From positions 2,420,001 to 2,484,000 of the forward strand of contig JAQFVV010012531.1 of the NCBI GenBank assembly GCA_028023455.1: 64,000 nt of DNA. Direction: 5' to 3'. The notes under the pieces are model-generated. The model ran no database searches. It was not told where the DNA came from and saw only the letters and a program-made list of their open reading frames with translations. Source of the stretch: Epiperipatus broadwayi (Eukaryota > Onychophora > Udeonychophora > Euonychophora > Peripatidae). The position numbers were made by a program, and so were the translations under genes. Of the stretch, positions 12,995-25,222 are shown piece after piece; within the stretch, counting starts at the first letter, position 1, and every line of letters starts with the position of its first letter.

Positions 12995-13745
12995 CCACTC
13001 TGTGACTGTTCCTAAAACAGCAATTTTTTCCACATAATAGTGTCACTTAGTGTAAACTCTAGTAATCGATAAATACCACAAAAGTTGTGCATTATAATCC
13101 TATCTAGTGCCTTTTTGTCCACTATCCTGAGATTAGTTTCTAGCCTGCTGTTTTCATCAGTGAGGAGCCTTGGATCTGGGAGCAATGCAACTGGATCTTT
13201 GGATCTAATGCAACCCTCCAGCATTATCCTTTATAGTCAAATATAAACGTATTATCCCACAATGATGTTTTCAATCCAAATTAATTTACTTAAGAATATT
13301 GGGTAAGAAGACACTGGATAAGAATTACAATGCTCAGCTTTTTAGCATCTATTGATCACTAGCGCTTGCACAAGTGACTATTGTATTGAAAAGTTTGCTA
13401 CTGTTTTAACAGTTTGAGTAAGTATAAAAAAGGGTGGACTATGTGAAGTCAACTGATTTAATACAAAACTTGGTCAAAAGATAATAGTAACCATGATTAT
13501 TAAAAAGTCCCAAAAAAATAAGTGGATGCTGGAGGGATGCATTAGATCAGATTACACTTGCCAGAACCAAGACTCCTCACTGATGAAAGACATAAGCTAG
13601 AAACTACTCTGGGGATAATGCATAACCTTCTAGCATTTATTGATTACTAGAGCTTGCATTAGATGGTATCATTGTGTGGAAAAATTTGCTACTCTCTTAA
13701 CAGCTTGTATAAGTGTAAGAAAAAGTGGTCATGTGATAGTTCCTA
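12995..13745. repeat. Cluster of three family A repeats in mixed orientation
   Basis: A minus-oriented copy (about 12995-13265) contains TTTCATCAGTGAGGAGCCTT and TCTAATGCAACCCTCCAGCA. A plus-oriented tail (about 13290-13445) contains TAGCATCTATTGATCACTAG and TGCTACTGTTTTAACAGTTT. A second plus copy (about 13470-13745) contains GGATGCTGGAGGGATGCATT, CTCCTCACTGATGAAAGAC and GGTCATGTGATAGTT. Open frames here (for example minus 13012-13224) are only the antisense of the repeat and not genes. Confidence 0.6.
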
Positions 13746-13749
13746 AGTT

Positions 13750-16110
13750 AGATTTTTTTTTCAGGTGTATCTTTAGCATTAGTTGCAGTACATTATCTGG
13801 AAATATTTTTTTAACAAATGAAAATAACATATATCACAAGAGATGCTTATTTAGCATGAGACAATAAAGAACTGAATGTTATATTAATTTATACATTTTC
13901 TTTGCATTTTATAAATGCTGGTGATTGTTTATATAAATCATAGTCTACATAATTATCATTTGCTATACTTAGACATTGCAAAGGGTAAATTGTCCTATTT
14001 TGCATGTGTTTAAAATCATGGATACTGTTGGTATTAATGTTACATTATTGTTTTATCTGAAGGTTTCTGGTGATGCCATTTTAGTTATACATTGTCCTGT
14101 TTCCACCATCTAATCATTGTTAAATGTTTTTAGAAACTTTACTATATTTTTCTAAACACTTTCAAATCCAATACAAGAGTTAGTATGGAAGACAGCTTTT
14201 TGAATGGTATTTTTATTGTTTCTTCTTCGGATATTGCTCTTTTTGACCCATGGCAACTAGCATGAGAATTGAACAAGTGACTTTTAGATTGGCGAGTGCT
14301 AAATTAAAAATGGTGCTTTTACCATCTAGATTATTTTATCAAAAGCAACAATCAGAAAATTTGTGTATTATCTGTGATGGTCTTTTTGATTTATTCAATG
14401 TTCTGATTTCTTTATGTTCTTTTTTTTCTTTTAATAGCAAGTTAATGAGTGTTTTTCAAATACTATGAGTTATCGCACTAGGATGACTTATGGAATTATT
14501 TGCCATGCTAGCAGTTTTTTATTTCTTTTTCTTTTTTATATCTGTACAGCAATTTTGGGATTAATTGTAAGTTTGTTGGTGCATTCATGTGTGTCTGTGT
14601 GCTAATATTTGAAAACAAATTGATCACATTAATATCCTTGCATATTTTTTTTTTAAAAAACTCAGATTGCTATTCTGGCATGATTGACAAGGGTTTAAAC
14701 ATTTAAATCACCCAATGGTGGCTGAAATACTTATATAGTGAGAGAAATGGTCTTATTTTATGTTGGATAGTGATTAATGATCTTAAAGCTTATAGGTATT
14801 ATAGAATTGGCTAAAAATCCATTTATTATTATATATAGAGCTCACAAATAAGCTCTATATATAACATTTGTAATACAAGCTTGCTAAAATAGGTCATGTG
14901 ACATATCACTTGATTTCTTTGTAATACATTGTTTATTTACATAAATTTTAAATGCAACTCATTATTATTACATATATAATCTAGCATGGGCAATATTGCT
15001 AATTCGAGCAAGATTGGAAATGAAATTATAATTATCTCACTATTCATGGTATGTGTTTAATGTTACATTAATAATTTAAATATATATATAACCAGTTCAT
15101 GTCAATAGCTTCATGCTTTGAAAACAAATGGATATCTTTTAAGATATTTATGTATAAAGCTCAGACTATTATAGTATGATTAACAGGTGTTTAAATCTTT
15201 AGGAAATCTCATGAAGATTATGTTGATCCAAAATATTTAGAAAAGTAAACATCTATTCATTTACCTAGATGTTTGCTACTTTTAAGGTTATATGTGCAAT
15301 AGATTTGATTTAAAACCTGCCAATTGCTTACATATATGTTATTTAGATAGATCATTATTTATAATAATCTAGCCATGGGTAATATTTCTAATATGTATAA
15401 GATCATAGTCATTTATGCTTACATGATACTTAAAAAATTTAAAATATTAATGAGTGTTTTTTGTGCTAATATATTCATGCTGTGAATGCAAGTGGATGCT
15501 TATGTATAAAGTTCAGACTACTATTTTAGTAAGATTGGCAGGTGTTTGATTATGGCTATGTTTAGCCATAATGCAGGTAAATCATAAGAAAAATGATTTA
15601 GTAAGTTAAATGACAATTGTCCATTTAAAGCATAATATTGAATCTTAACTCCAATCTTTCTAATATATCTGAATATTTTAATCCTACTATTTTTACATCT
15701 GATATATTGAGTACTTTAAGATGCTGCTGCTTTAAAATATAGTCTTATTGATGTAGGAAACTAATTATTATAATGATAAATATATATATATATATTTTTC
15801 ACATTGAATATTTAGAACTATTTCTTCATATTGACTCAATTTTATTTTTTCCAAGGCAGTCGTCCAATAATCATTTTAATTATCTTAAGAAATATTTTTA
15901 TCAGCTCCAGTATGCAATAATCTAAATTAATTACTATTATAATGATTTAATCCAAACACCTTTATAATAGGGCATCTTAATAGTGTCTTACTTCATGTAT
16001 TATTCTAGATAACTTTGTCTTGGGAAAATTGAATTATTTTGAAGTAGTTTTTTTAAATATCCATTTAAAGCTTATTTGTATAATAGAATGTGTTAAAAAA
16101 TTTAATATGT
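13750..16110. other. No recognised gene
   Basis: AT-rich sequence. A short perfect palindrome occurs near 14832-14866 (arms TATATATAGAGCT and AGCTCTATATATA). TATATA microsatellite at 15779-15797. No coherent coding frame. Confidence 0.45.
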
Positions 16111-16114
16111 TTAG

Positions 16115-16735
16115 ATAAATCATTATCATCGACCATTATCAATCCACTGCAGGATGAAGGTCTCTCCAAATTCCATCCATCTAGCTTCTCCACATCACCT
16201 CTGCACACTTTCTTATTTCACCCATCCATCTCACATATGGTCTCTTTCTGGATCTTTTACAATCTCTTGGAATCCAGTCCATCTATTATCATCTCTTCTA
16301 GCAATACGCCCAGCCCAACTCCACTTCAATCTTTTAATTTTTTTCAATGAAGTCAGTAACACTTGTTTGTTCTCTTACCCATATATTGCGTTTTTGATCT
16401 CTTCTTGTTACTCCTAACATGCATCTCTCTATACTTCTTTGAGTGGTTTGAAGTCTCTGTATTGCTCTTCTATTAAGTGTCCAAGTCTCAGATCCATAAG
16501 TAAGAACTGGTAAAACACATTTATTAAAAACCTTCCTTTTCAAACACATAGGCATATTTCCTTTTATTATCAAGTTATTTCTACCAAAAGCATTCCAACC
16601 AAGTTTAATTCTATGATTAATTTCATCCATTATGTTCCATCTGTGTTAATAATCTGACCAAGATATTTGTAGCTGTTAACTTCTTCTAACTCATCATAAT
16701 CAATCTTTATTTTCCTATTTATGTATATATTTAGA
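16115..16735 (-). pseudogene. RTE-like LINE 3' end, 5'-truncated
   Basis: On the minus strand the sequence encodes the C-terminal part of an endonuclease/reverse-transcriptase polyprotein: EEVNSYKYLGQII near 16690-16650, a frameshift, then a 98-codon frame (16630-16334) with INHRIKLGWNAFGR, CVLPVLTYGSETWTL and MLGVTRRDQKRNIWVREQT. These are the thumb-region motifs of RTE-type elements. The 3' end has CTTCATCCTGCAGTGGATTG followed by an ATGAT-type simple tail (near 16120). Two related pieces occur at 25627-25960 and 47596-47740. Disabled by frameshift and truncation. Confidence 0.85.
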
Positions 16736-16917
16736 TAAATATATACATTTAAGTATAATTTTTTTTATTACTTAGGCAATACATATTTGTAATTAATTTT
16801 GATACGCTTTGTTTTCTTTTAAATGCTAACATTGCATGTGTAATTATAATAATGGCCACTAAAAATTGTATGTATCAAGATCTGTGGTGTTTCACAATAT
16901 TTCCAAGAATTATATGT

Positions 16918-17000
16918 AAGTAGTGGGATTTGAACAAGATTTTTTAGTCTATTCACCCTCCGCTCTATCTCAAGCAACTGATACACATGCAAAAAAGATA
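16918..17000 (-). repeat. tRNA-like SINE head
   Basis: Reverse complement reads GATAGAGCGGAGGGTG (A-box-like) and, about 20 bases later, TTGTTCAAATCCCACTA (B-box-like, GTTCAAATCC). The spacing fits an RNA polymerase III internal promoter of a tRNA-derived SINE. No full cloverleaf could be folded by eye. The body would extend towards lower coordinates. Confidence 0.5.
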
Positions 17001-17283
17001 CACGATTCCCAATATATGTATCTTGTGCAGAATCGGCATTCATTAGCTCGGTTAGATCATAATCTCCCACATATACATACAATCAGTGCTTGGTTTATAT
17101 TAAGATAACAATTTTAATGGACAGACTTCAATCTTCTCACCCTTTCAACTATCCATTTCATTGAAAAACACGCTGGAATGCTCAAAGCTCTTAGTAAAAT
17201 TTAGAACTATTATAATATTTAAAAATAATTGAATAAGCTGCAATTTAATTATTATTTTGTCGTGGTTTTTTTTCATATGTCAA

Positions 17284-17355
17284 AGCATTGATCGGAAAGC
17301 GAACCCGAGCTAGCTGCTTGGAAGGCAGCTATGCTAACCACACGGCCACCAACTC
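17284..17355 (-). tRNA. tRNA-Gly(UCC)-like sequence, pseudogene or SINE head
   Basis: The 72-base minus-strand segment folds as a tRNA. Acceptor strands are GAGTTGG and TCAATGC, with one A-G mismatch and two G-U pairs. The anticodon arm is GCTGC-CTTCCAA-GCAGC with anticodon TCC. The T arm is TCGGG-TTCGCTT-TCCGA. The length equals that of eukaryotic tRNA-Gly, and the anticodon arm matches that family. The loop has TTCGCTT where functional tRNAs usually have TTCRANY, and no T-run terminator follows directly (an A-run follows in the minus-strand reading). A decayed tRNA gene or the head of a tRNA-derived SINE is therefore more likely than a working tRNA gene. Confidence 0.55.
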
Positions 17356-17359
17356 TTGT

Positions 17360-19460
17360 TTTGTAGTTGCAACATTTTTTATGAGCATGAAAGTAAATAT
17401 TATGGTTGAGGTAAAATTAGGTTTTTGTTAATTTTTTTTATTTATTTATACAATAATCCTTCCATATCCACAAGTCTCACTTATTGTTTTAATAACCCAG
17501 GTTTTAAAAAAAAAAAATTAAATAAATTAGAAATTTTAATTTATAAATTTCATATACGTACCCACCTGTATGAGTGCTTATCGTGAATAATCTTTTCGAC
17601 AATTATTTTACATAATAATGTGCTCCGTATTAGCCTTTATTGTTTTTTTTTTCCACGTCTTTTTTACAACTGTATTAATCTATTTGTCGTTAAGTATCTT
17701 AAAATAATACATTTCTTAAATTTGCATTATAAAAATGTATATATGTCAAACATTTTCAGATATCCTCAAGAAGAAATGTAATCAAATATAGTGAATAGGA
17801 TGGGACTATTTTTAATATTTTTTTGTTGGGATATAAAAAATGTTACACTCAGAGAAATTGTTTTTTAAAAACGTTTGTATAATACACACTTAAAATTACT
17901 TGAATTTTTAATGACTTTTCTAAGAAGGAAATTATCTGTGATATTGTTATATCTTTAGCAGATAAGATCTGGTAATCATTTTTCTACTTCCAATGCATGA
18001 GTAGGAATACTTCCTTTTCATTTTGTGACCACGTTCCTGTGCATCATCTAACCCATCCTATAATATTTTATTTTTAAAGAGGAAGTTTTTAAAACTAGCA
18101 GAATTTCAATGATTGTTATACATATATCTACATAACCATTTTATCAAAAAATATTTTAACCAGGATATTAATTTAAACATCTTATTTATAAACATAGAAT
18201 TGGTCATAATTAATATAACTATATATAATTAGTTGCTCCAGATGTTACATGACATTCAAACATCGTTGAATTTTGATCCAGAAATCTTTAATCTTTCCAT
18301 TACCCTAATACTATAATAAAATGTATAGGGCATTATAAATATTAAATCCTAGAAAGAATTATTTAAATTAATTAAGTGGCAATTTGTTGCTGCTTCCATT
18401 TCTCCCAATAATATTCATTACTAGTTAACCTCTAATAATAATAATACCAACAATATTTCCAAGAACAGTACCTTTTATGCTACTCTAGACTCATTTAGTG
18501 TAATCTTGAATAATCAAGTCTCATAAGATAGTGGTTTCTGGCACTGAAACATATTCAAAGATGGAATTAATGCACTTTTGCATCTAACAAACACTTTTTA
18601 TTCCTTATACTATATTAGTGTGTAAGTGCATTAATTTTAACTTTAAACCTTAATCTTTACTGATAATCAAAAGCCAGAAAACAGTTCAGAGATATCACTT
18701 TTATAGCACTATCATATGGCTCCACTGATTATTCAAGTTTATATCATTCTAGAATAGGGTGAAGAGTGCTACTTTTGAGAGCATGTGATACTGTCGATAT
18801 TAATTTTTTTCACCAAAAGAGAAAAGGGCTATAGTTGTAAAAAAACTGAAGTCTAAACTATATAAAAACTGACCTGTTATCAGATTTATATAACTATATA
18901 AGCAAACTAATATGAATTTAAAACTTGGGATTTTTATTTTACTTTCAGTATATTAGCTTGAATATTATAAAGGTTTAAAAGGTGACAGCTAAATGTGTGC
19001 ATGTATTAGTTCTAGCTTTGAATTCTACTCTTCACTCACAAAGACAAATATTAGAAATCAGTCTGGAAATGGGGATTTTACAGCTCTATATCAGCTTGTA
19101 TTTCGTTAATCAAGTTTACAGAAAATGCCCATAGACTATGGTTAAGAATTCTTCTCTTGATAATAATTGTGAATTTTTGTAAGTATTCTAGTAAAAGTAT
19201 TATGTATATGCAAGATTTGTTAAAATATTAGGTGAATCATATTAGAAATGCAAAAATGATGGCTTGATGTATTTTACACTTTATGTTATGCAGTGATTAA
19301 TGGATTCATTCTCATGCATTAAGTAATTCATGAAAAACCAGGGATATTTTAATTTATTGCATGATATATCTAATATTTACATTTTTATAAAAGGATATAA
19401 CACTTTCTTCTCATCTTTATCTCTAGGCAGAAGTTCACATTTTTAATATATTTATTTTAA
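17360..19460. other. No recognised gene; possible old family A remnants
   Basis: AT-rich. The segment around 18870-18980 (TTATATAACTATATAAGC, then an AGCTTGAAT context) resembles the middle of family A repeats but is too diverged to call. No coding region seen. Confidence 0.35.
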
Positions 19461-19464
19461 ACCA

Positions 19465-19895
19465 ATAAACCATCACATGATCACTATTTCTTATGTTTAC
19501 TTATAATTGTTATTAAAATAGGCAAAACTCTCTATACATATTGCCACTCAGTACAAGCCAGAGTAACCAAGGGATGCCAGAAGGCTTGTGCATAAATTCC
19601 CAATCTAGTGCCTACTCATCCAATATGCCCAGACTAGTTTCTGGCTTGTGGCCTTCATCAATGAAGAGCCTTGGATCTGAGAGCATTGCACCTAGATCTT
19701 AGGATCTAATGCAACCCTCCAGCAGCCACCTTTTATGTCTACTTAACTACAAAACTATGAGTCTTAAACTGAAAACACCATAACATTTCCAATCCAAGCT
19801 CATTAGCTTATATAGTCATATAGGTCTGAAATCAGTTCAATACCTATACATTTTGGTGACTTTGATTCTTTAATAACCATAGCTACCATTACTTA
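19465..19895 (-). repeat. Family A repeat, the most complete copy
   Basis: A nearly complete minus-oriented unit of about 430 bp, from ATCACATGATCACTATTTCT at the left, through TTGCCACTCAGTACAAGCCA, CCAGACTAGTTTCTGGCTTG, AATGAAGAGCCTTGGATCTG, TGCAACCCTCCAGCAGCCAC and TTAGCTTATATAGTCATATA, to TAATAACCATAGCTACCATT at the right. It defines the family boundaries used for the other copies. No coding potential. Confidence 0.65.
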
Positions 19896-19899
19896 AAAT

Positions 19900-21370
19900 A
19901 GATTCTTAGTGTTTTTATTTAACTAAAAATCTTTTAACCAATTTTTAACATACTTCTATCTAATAGATTATCTTCAAATTTTTTATACTTGTTAGGCATT
20001 AATGATAATACAATATGAACAGACAATATTTCAAGCTTTTATCAGTCTTAACAGTTTTGCTGTGACAAATTTCAAACAACATTGTTATTTGTTTAGTAAA
20101 TTTTCAGTCACGCACAATAAATGGCAATATATTTTTAAAAATATGATTTTATTAAATTTCATGATTAATCTATTAAAGCATTTAGTTAATTAAAATACAA
20201 AGTATGATATTTTGATTTCTCTTGTTTGTTTAATTAAAACTTGTTTTTTTAAAAACACTGTCTTCATAATGAAAAAAAATTTTTAAAGGATTTTGAATTA
20301 GTGCCAGTTTCATTTCAAATATTACAAGTAGGGTGAGTTTTTAGAAAATATTCCAATATCAAAAAATAGTGATTGAATTAACTCGCTCCATATTTTTATT
20401 TCAATTTAAATACCAAAACTCGCTGAAGAAAAAAGATTTGATTTTTAATGCATTATACTCATTAACTAAAAAAAAATGTTTTTTATATACATATTAACAG
20501 ATTTATTTATATAGTCACAATTCAATTATAAAGATAACCAGAACTATTGTATTTCTTTTGCTTTTGATTGAAAGCACTTTGTAAACATTGATTAATGTAT
20601 TGACCAAACTCCAGTTAGCTACTCTCAGAATTAATTACAAACAAAAAAATTATAAATAAAAGTGGAAAATATAGATGAAAAATAATTGTATAATTAATCC
20701 AAAAACATTTTTAACCAAATGTAAGTCCATTCATTAATAAATGTCTATTTATATATAAATAATCAAAATACATAAATGTGCACACACACATACAAATGCC
20801 ATATTTCAACTAGCTGATATATTAATTTCACTCTGAAATTTCACCATGTTGACAAGAAACTTAAAAAGCTCCAAAAATAGATGGATTTACTTTATTCTTG
20901 ATTCTTTATTCAACATTTAGACTACTATTTATTTATAGGATGATTTGTTCCTTTAATTACATATACATTAAGCTATGTTTATTTCATGTTTTCATTTATT
21001 AAATATATATCCATATGTGCTGAAATTTTTATTTAAAAATAACTTTTTAAAGAGCAATTTGTGTATATTCACATTTATACATAGTTTTTGATTGTGTATA
21101 TTTGCTAATAAATGGATTTAAATACATTAATGGTTAAAATATATATTTATTTATACAATTATTGTTGTCTTTTATAATTTCTTTTTGTAGTTAATTCTAA
21201 GGATGCTTAAAAGAATTTGTCTGAAAAGTTAATTGTTAGTGATTGTAAATAAAGTTTCTATTCAAAGGAAAAAAGAATACCCTGGTTTGTCTTTATAATT
21301 GAATTTATTATTTGTAAAATGGAAAAATAAGAAAGTTTTTCAGATGACGGTCGTCTTTGTAGTTTATATA
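19900..21370. other. No recognised gene
   Basis: AT-rich sequence with short simple repeats (CACACACA near 20780, TATATA tracts). No coherent frame. Confidence 0.45.
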
Positions 21371-21374
21371 TATG

Positions 21375-21514
21375 TAATCATCCATTTTTCTGGTATCCAT
21401 TGATTACTCTAGCTTGCTGTGTGTGGCAATACGTATGGTGAGTTTTTGCCTGTTTTAACAACAGCTATACACAAGCATAAGAGGTGGTGGTCATGTGATG
21501 TTTATTGTCTTAAA
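21375..21514 (+). repeat. Family A repeat tail, abutting a Gypsy LTR
   Basis: Contains TGGTATCCATTGATTACTCT, GTGAGTTTTTGCCTGTTTTA and GGTGGTCATGTGATGTTT, the 3' part of family A. It ends where the 5' LTR of the Gypsy element begins, so the retrotransposon may have landed at the edge of this repeat. Confidence 0.55.
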
Positions 21515-22218
21515 TGCTAAGTATGTGGGTGTATTCATATATACACATAAAATAAGTAGTATTTAGTAAAATATTACATTTGTAAAAGGAAATCTTATAC
21601 TTATAAAAGTTAGTTTTACTGATAAATAATCAGTAGTAGCAGAGATCTTAATTATAAAATAAAGAAAGCCACTGAAACATTGAAATGTTTAGTTCCTGAT
21701 AAAGTTGTTGATAATGAAAACTCATAGCTAAAAATAGATAATTGGAATGTGAACTGCGTTATCTGATCACAAGAATCGAATATGCGAACTCTAGATATGG
21801 ATCACCACATGGGCACCTGATGGAAAATCAGAAGAAACATTCTACAACACCCAGGAGTGCATGAAGAAGAACAAGGACTTGCTAAGTGAAGCTGCAGGAT
21901 TGCAGATGTGCCATTCGATGGATGCTCCAGTCACCCTTACTTCAAAATTAGCCTTGCGGAGCTTACCTCTGGACGTCTGAAAGTAAACTTAGGGACTTAC
22001 AACAGGTCATATCAATCTATGTTTAATGTCATATGTATATAAAGTATATAATATATAATGTATATAATGCTAATGATTTTTTTTTATCTACATGCTTAAG
22101 TCTCTGTAAATAAAACTGTTACCTTTAAATAAATTGCCATGCCATTTCACATTACTCTTAATATTTCTTTATTTATGTTTGCAATCCAGCAGGCAATAGA
22201 GTGCCACTGGACACAGCA
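21515..22218 (+). repeat. 5' LTR of an internally deleted Gypsy element
   Basis: About 704 bp, starting TGCTAAGTATGTG and ending CACTGGACACAGCA, so it has the usual TG...CA ends. It is repeated in direct orientation at 24126-25222. It carries an AATAAA-type signal late in the unit (GTAAATAAAACTG near 22107). A primer-binding-site candidate, TGGTGCAGTCACC, follows at 22221-22233. No clear target-site duplication could be fixed around the pair. Confidence 0.8.
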
Positions 22219-24125
22219 ATTGGTGCAGTCACCATCTCGAATCTGTGAATAGTAAATATGTTTATAAAGCCAACAAGTTAGTGCAGTCACAGTCTTGATT
22301 ACGAACTCAATGGTCCAAATCCTCAGCAAATTGTGCAATTGTCAGTTGAAAACAATGCACAGACAGCCAAATAGGTCAGCATCTTACTAATCAAATTTGT
22401 GGAGCAGACAATTTAATAAGAGAACTTTTTTTTTCTTGCTAAATTGACTAAGTCATTGTAATGCAGCTGACTATAGCAGAATTTGATATCAGAGAGGCAA
22501 GTGACTGGCCCCTGTACATCGAGCAGAGAAACTCATAATTATAAATGGAGTGGTAAGAGATAAATGCAAAATACCAACATTGTTTCACTGGAAAAGGGTT
22601 TTTTCAAATAGCAAATAGGCTTTGCGAACCATAAATCCTTAAAGAGTTAATATTTAACTAAATCAAAGATCATTTGGCTGACTATTTAAACTCTTGTGAG
22701 TCTAGGCACATTGCCAGACTCCCATTTTAGAAATTATTGACAATGCAATAATGAGAAAATGCAAGTTGATACTGCTCTTCACAAGTTTGCAAAAAGCTGC
22801 ATTTATGACTCGTGCCTGAACTAAGCCCTTTTCAAACAATTCTTATGTGGAATGAGTAGTAACAGTCTAAGACAGGAGTTATTGGCAAATAAAGACATTA
22901 ATTATAAAGAAGCCATGAAACATGGAATAGCTCACAAATTGATTTTACAGCAAGCCTAAAATTTTTCTGACATGAAAGTAGCAGACAATCCACTAAAAAT
23001 CCACAAAGTTGACAAACTTGAAAGGTATCTGAACAAAGTGGAATAATTGACAGAAATGAAAGTCAAATAAATTGTTTTGTTGTGTCAAACCTGATCACAA
23101 GGCTTAGTGTTTTTACAAAGATTAACATTGTAAGCACTGCAATAAAGTTGGCCACTTGGGGAAAAAATGTGCAAAAGCAAGAGATTCGACCATTATAAGA
23201 CAAATACTAGCCAAGAGAGAATTACCAGAAAACCTATGGAAGAGAAAATTGCTGTGATTAATATGTATAAGGACCAAGCCCAGAAATGTGAAATTATAGT
23301 AAAAAATTTACTGAAAACTCTTAGCCATGGAAATTGATAGTGGCACCAAGGTGTCGTTAGTTTCTGTTAACGATTAGAAAACCATCATGGCTGAGATGAG
23401 ACAGCCATCTAAGCTGATGCATACCAATCATACACCTTGGGATGTCAATGGTAATGCTATTAAAATCAGGTGCAACATGGGTCTCAATTACTTCCAACAA
23501 TGGTGAAAAACTAAACCTGCCATTATATATAGTTCCTGCCCCTATAAACCCCATCATTGGCCATGATTGGTTCAATCACCTGGGAATTAAATTATCAATG
23601 GGCAAAAATATGGACATTGAAATGTTTATTGAAACATATACAAACCATCAGTTGCATATGAAATCATCTCCGGCCAAAGTCGAGTCCTTGAAAGAAGTTG
23701 AGAAATTGCCCACACAAAAATATCTAGGTCATATAGTGTGGGCTAAGCTTGCTAAAAGTATGTCGTCCAAAAATTATGAAGCACTTTCTATCCCAAACTA
23801 CAAATTGGTATCTAGAGAACATGTATGGGTCGGAAACAAAATTGACAGACTTTGGACAAAGGCTGAAATTGTATGCCATTTATCCAAGCAAATGGTAACC
23901 ATCTGAATGGCAGATGGAAGTGTCATGTAAACACATCAACCTGTTGCGGAAAAATGAAAGTACAGAAGAATGCTGCAGCTGTTTTTAAAAAGCTGTAACA
24001 GCAATACAGTCCCTAATGAAAATATTACAAACCTTGAAAGAAAAATTTCCTCCTACCTTAGTTATTATGTTTTACGTTCAGAGAATAGAAAAAAGTAAAA
24101 TGTGAATTTCAATTTTGGGGAGATA
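22219..24125 (+). pseudogene. Gypsy-type internal region: gag, zinc knuckle, protease and integrase tail
   Basis: Order on the plus strand: a gag capsid-end remnant at about 22845-23030 (CGMSSNSLRQELLANKDINY context); a CCHC zinc knuckle at 23129-23170 (CKHCNKVGHLGKKC, C-x2-C-x4-H-x4-C); and a retropepsin start at 23327-23347 (MEIDSGT), with DSG where D-T/S-G is expected. After an in-frame stop and frameshift comes the protease C-terminal part (LPLYIVPAP, IIGHDWFNHLG; open 23442-23906). The same frame then passes straight into an integrase C-terminal-like segment (REHVWVGNKIDRLW), with WKCHVN near 23915 in another frame. Reverse transcriptase, RNase H and the integrase core are missing, so a large internal deletion is inferred. 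A purine tract (AATTTTGGGGAGATA, 24111-24125) precedes the 3' LTR. Confidence 0.8.
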
Positions 24126-25222
24126 TGATAAGTATGTGTGCATATTCATGCATACACATAAAATAAATAGTATTTAGCAAAATATTATATCTATAAAAGT
24201 AAATGTATTAATTCATTTTTTATAAAAAAAAATATTTTTTGTACAATGCTTACATAACACCCATCAACAGTTTTGATTGCCGCTGCAATCTTCTTCAGAA
24301 CTTTTTAAATCTTCTTTATTTCCCACCTTCCAAACTTTTTAAATCTTCTTTATTTTCCACCTTCCGACTTTTTAAATCTTCTTTATTTCCCACCTTCCAA
24401 AAAAAAAAAAAAAAAAAAGGAAGGTAGGAAATAAAGAAGATTAAAAAAGTTCTGAAGAAGATTGTAGGGGCAATCCAAACTGTTGATATTGATGGGTGTT
24501 ATGTAAGCATTGAAAAAAAAATAATTTTTTTTTATAAAAAACGGATTAATTAATTAATTAAGGGCATACACATTATTTTAAAAAGCATTTAAATTAATTA
24601 ATTTTTAATAAAAGAATAAATCTTATACTTATAAAGATTAGCTATACTGATAAATAATCAGTAGTAGCAGAGATATTAATATTAGTTAAAGTAAAGAGAA
24701 GCCACTGAAACATTGAAATGTTTAGTTCCTGATAAACTCATTGCTAAAAATAGATAATTGGAATGTGAACTATATTATCTGATCGCAAGAATCTAATATG
24801 GGAATTCTAGATATGGATCACCATGTGAGCAGCTGATGGCCAATCAAAAGAGACATTCTACACACCAAGGAGTGCATGTAGAAAAACAAGAACAAGTGCT
24901 TACTAGATGACACTTCAAGAATGCAAATGTGACATCTGATGGGTGCTCAAGTCACCCTTACTTCACCTTAACTTTGTGGAGTTTGTCTATGGACATGTGA
25001 AAGTAAACTAAGGGATTCACAACAGATCGTATCAATCAATAATATTATTTTGTAAGCCTTTGGACCCATATAATGTTTAATGAGATTATCTTCATGTTTA
25101 ATCCTCTGTAGATAAAACTCTGTTACTTTTAAATTACCTACCACGCTATTTTACATTATTATTAATATTTCTTTATTTGTGTTTGCAATTCAGCAGGCAA
25201 TTGAGTGCCACTGGACACAGCA
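24126..25222 (+). repeat. 3' LTR of the deleted Gypsy element, split by an insertion
   Basis: Starts TGATAAGTATGTG just after the purine tract and ends ACTGGACACAGCA. Without the insert at 24200-24607 it is about 690 bp and aligns along its length with the 5' LTR, with scattered substitutions and indels. The divergence indicates an old insertion. It lacks a coding region. Confidence 0.8.
24200..24607. mobile_element. Fold-back element inserted in the 3' LTR
   Basis: Long inverted arms: the left (about 24205-24398) contains ATGCTTACATAACACCCATC and TGCAATCTTCTTCAGAACTT; the right (about 24419-24560) contains their reverse complements (AAGTTCTGAAGAAGATTGTA, GATGGGTGTTATGTAAGCAT). The left arm carries three tandem copies of a unit of about 34 bp ending CTTTATTTCCCACCTTCC. 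A poly(A) run near 24400-24418 sits at the centre. The insert is bracketed by a possible 7-bp target duplication, ATAAAAG (24193-24199 and 24608-24614). No protein is encoded. Confidence 0.75.

Noticed and set aside
13012-13224. Minus-strand 70-codon frame
   Set aside because: It lies wholly in a family A repeat and is not conserved in the other copies.
16090-16417. Two overlapping plus-strand frames of 86-87 codons
   Set aside because: They are antisense shadows of the RTE-like LINE, whose minus strand shows clear motifs.
24239-24427. 62-codon frame in the fold-back element
   Set aside because: Its repeats come from the 34-bp DNA triplication and it ends in a poly(A)-encoded lysine run.
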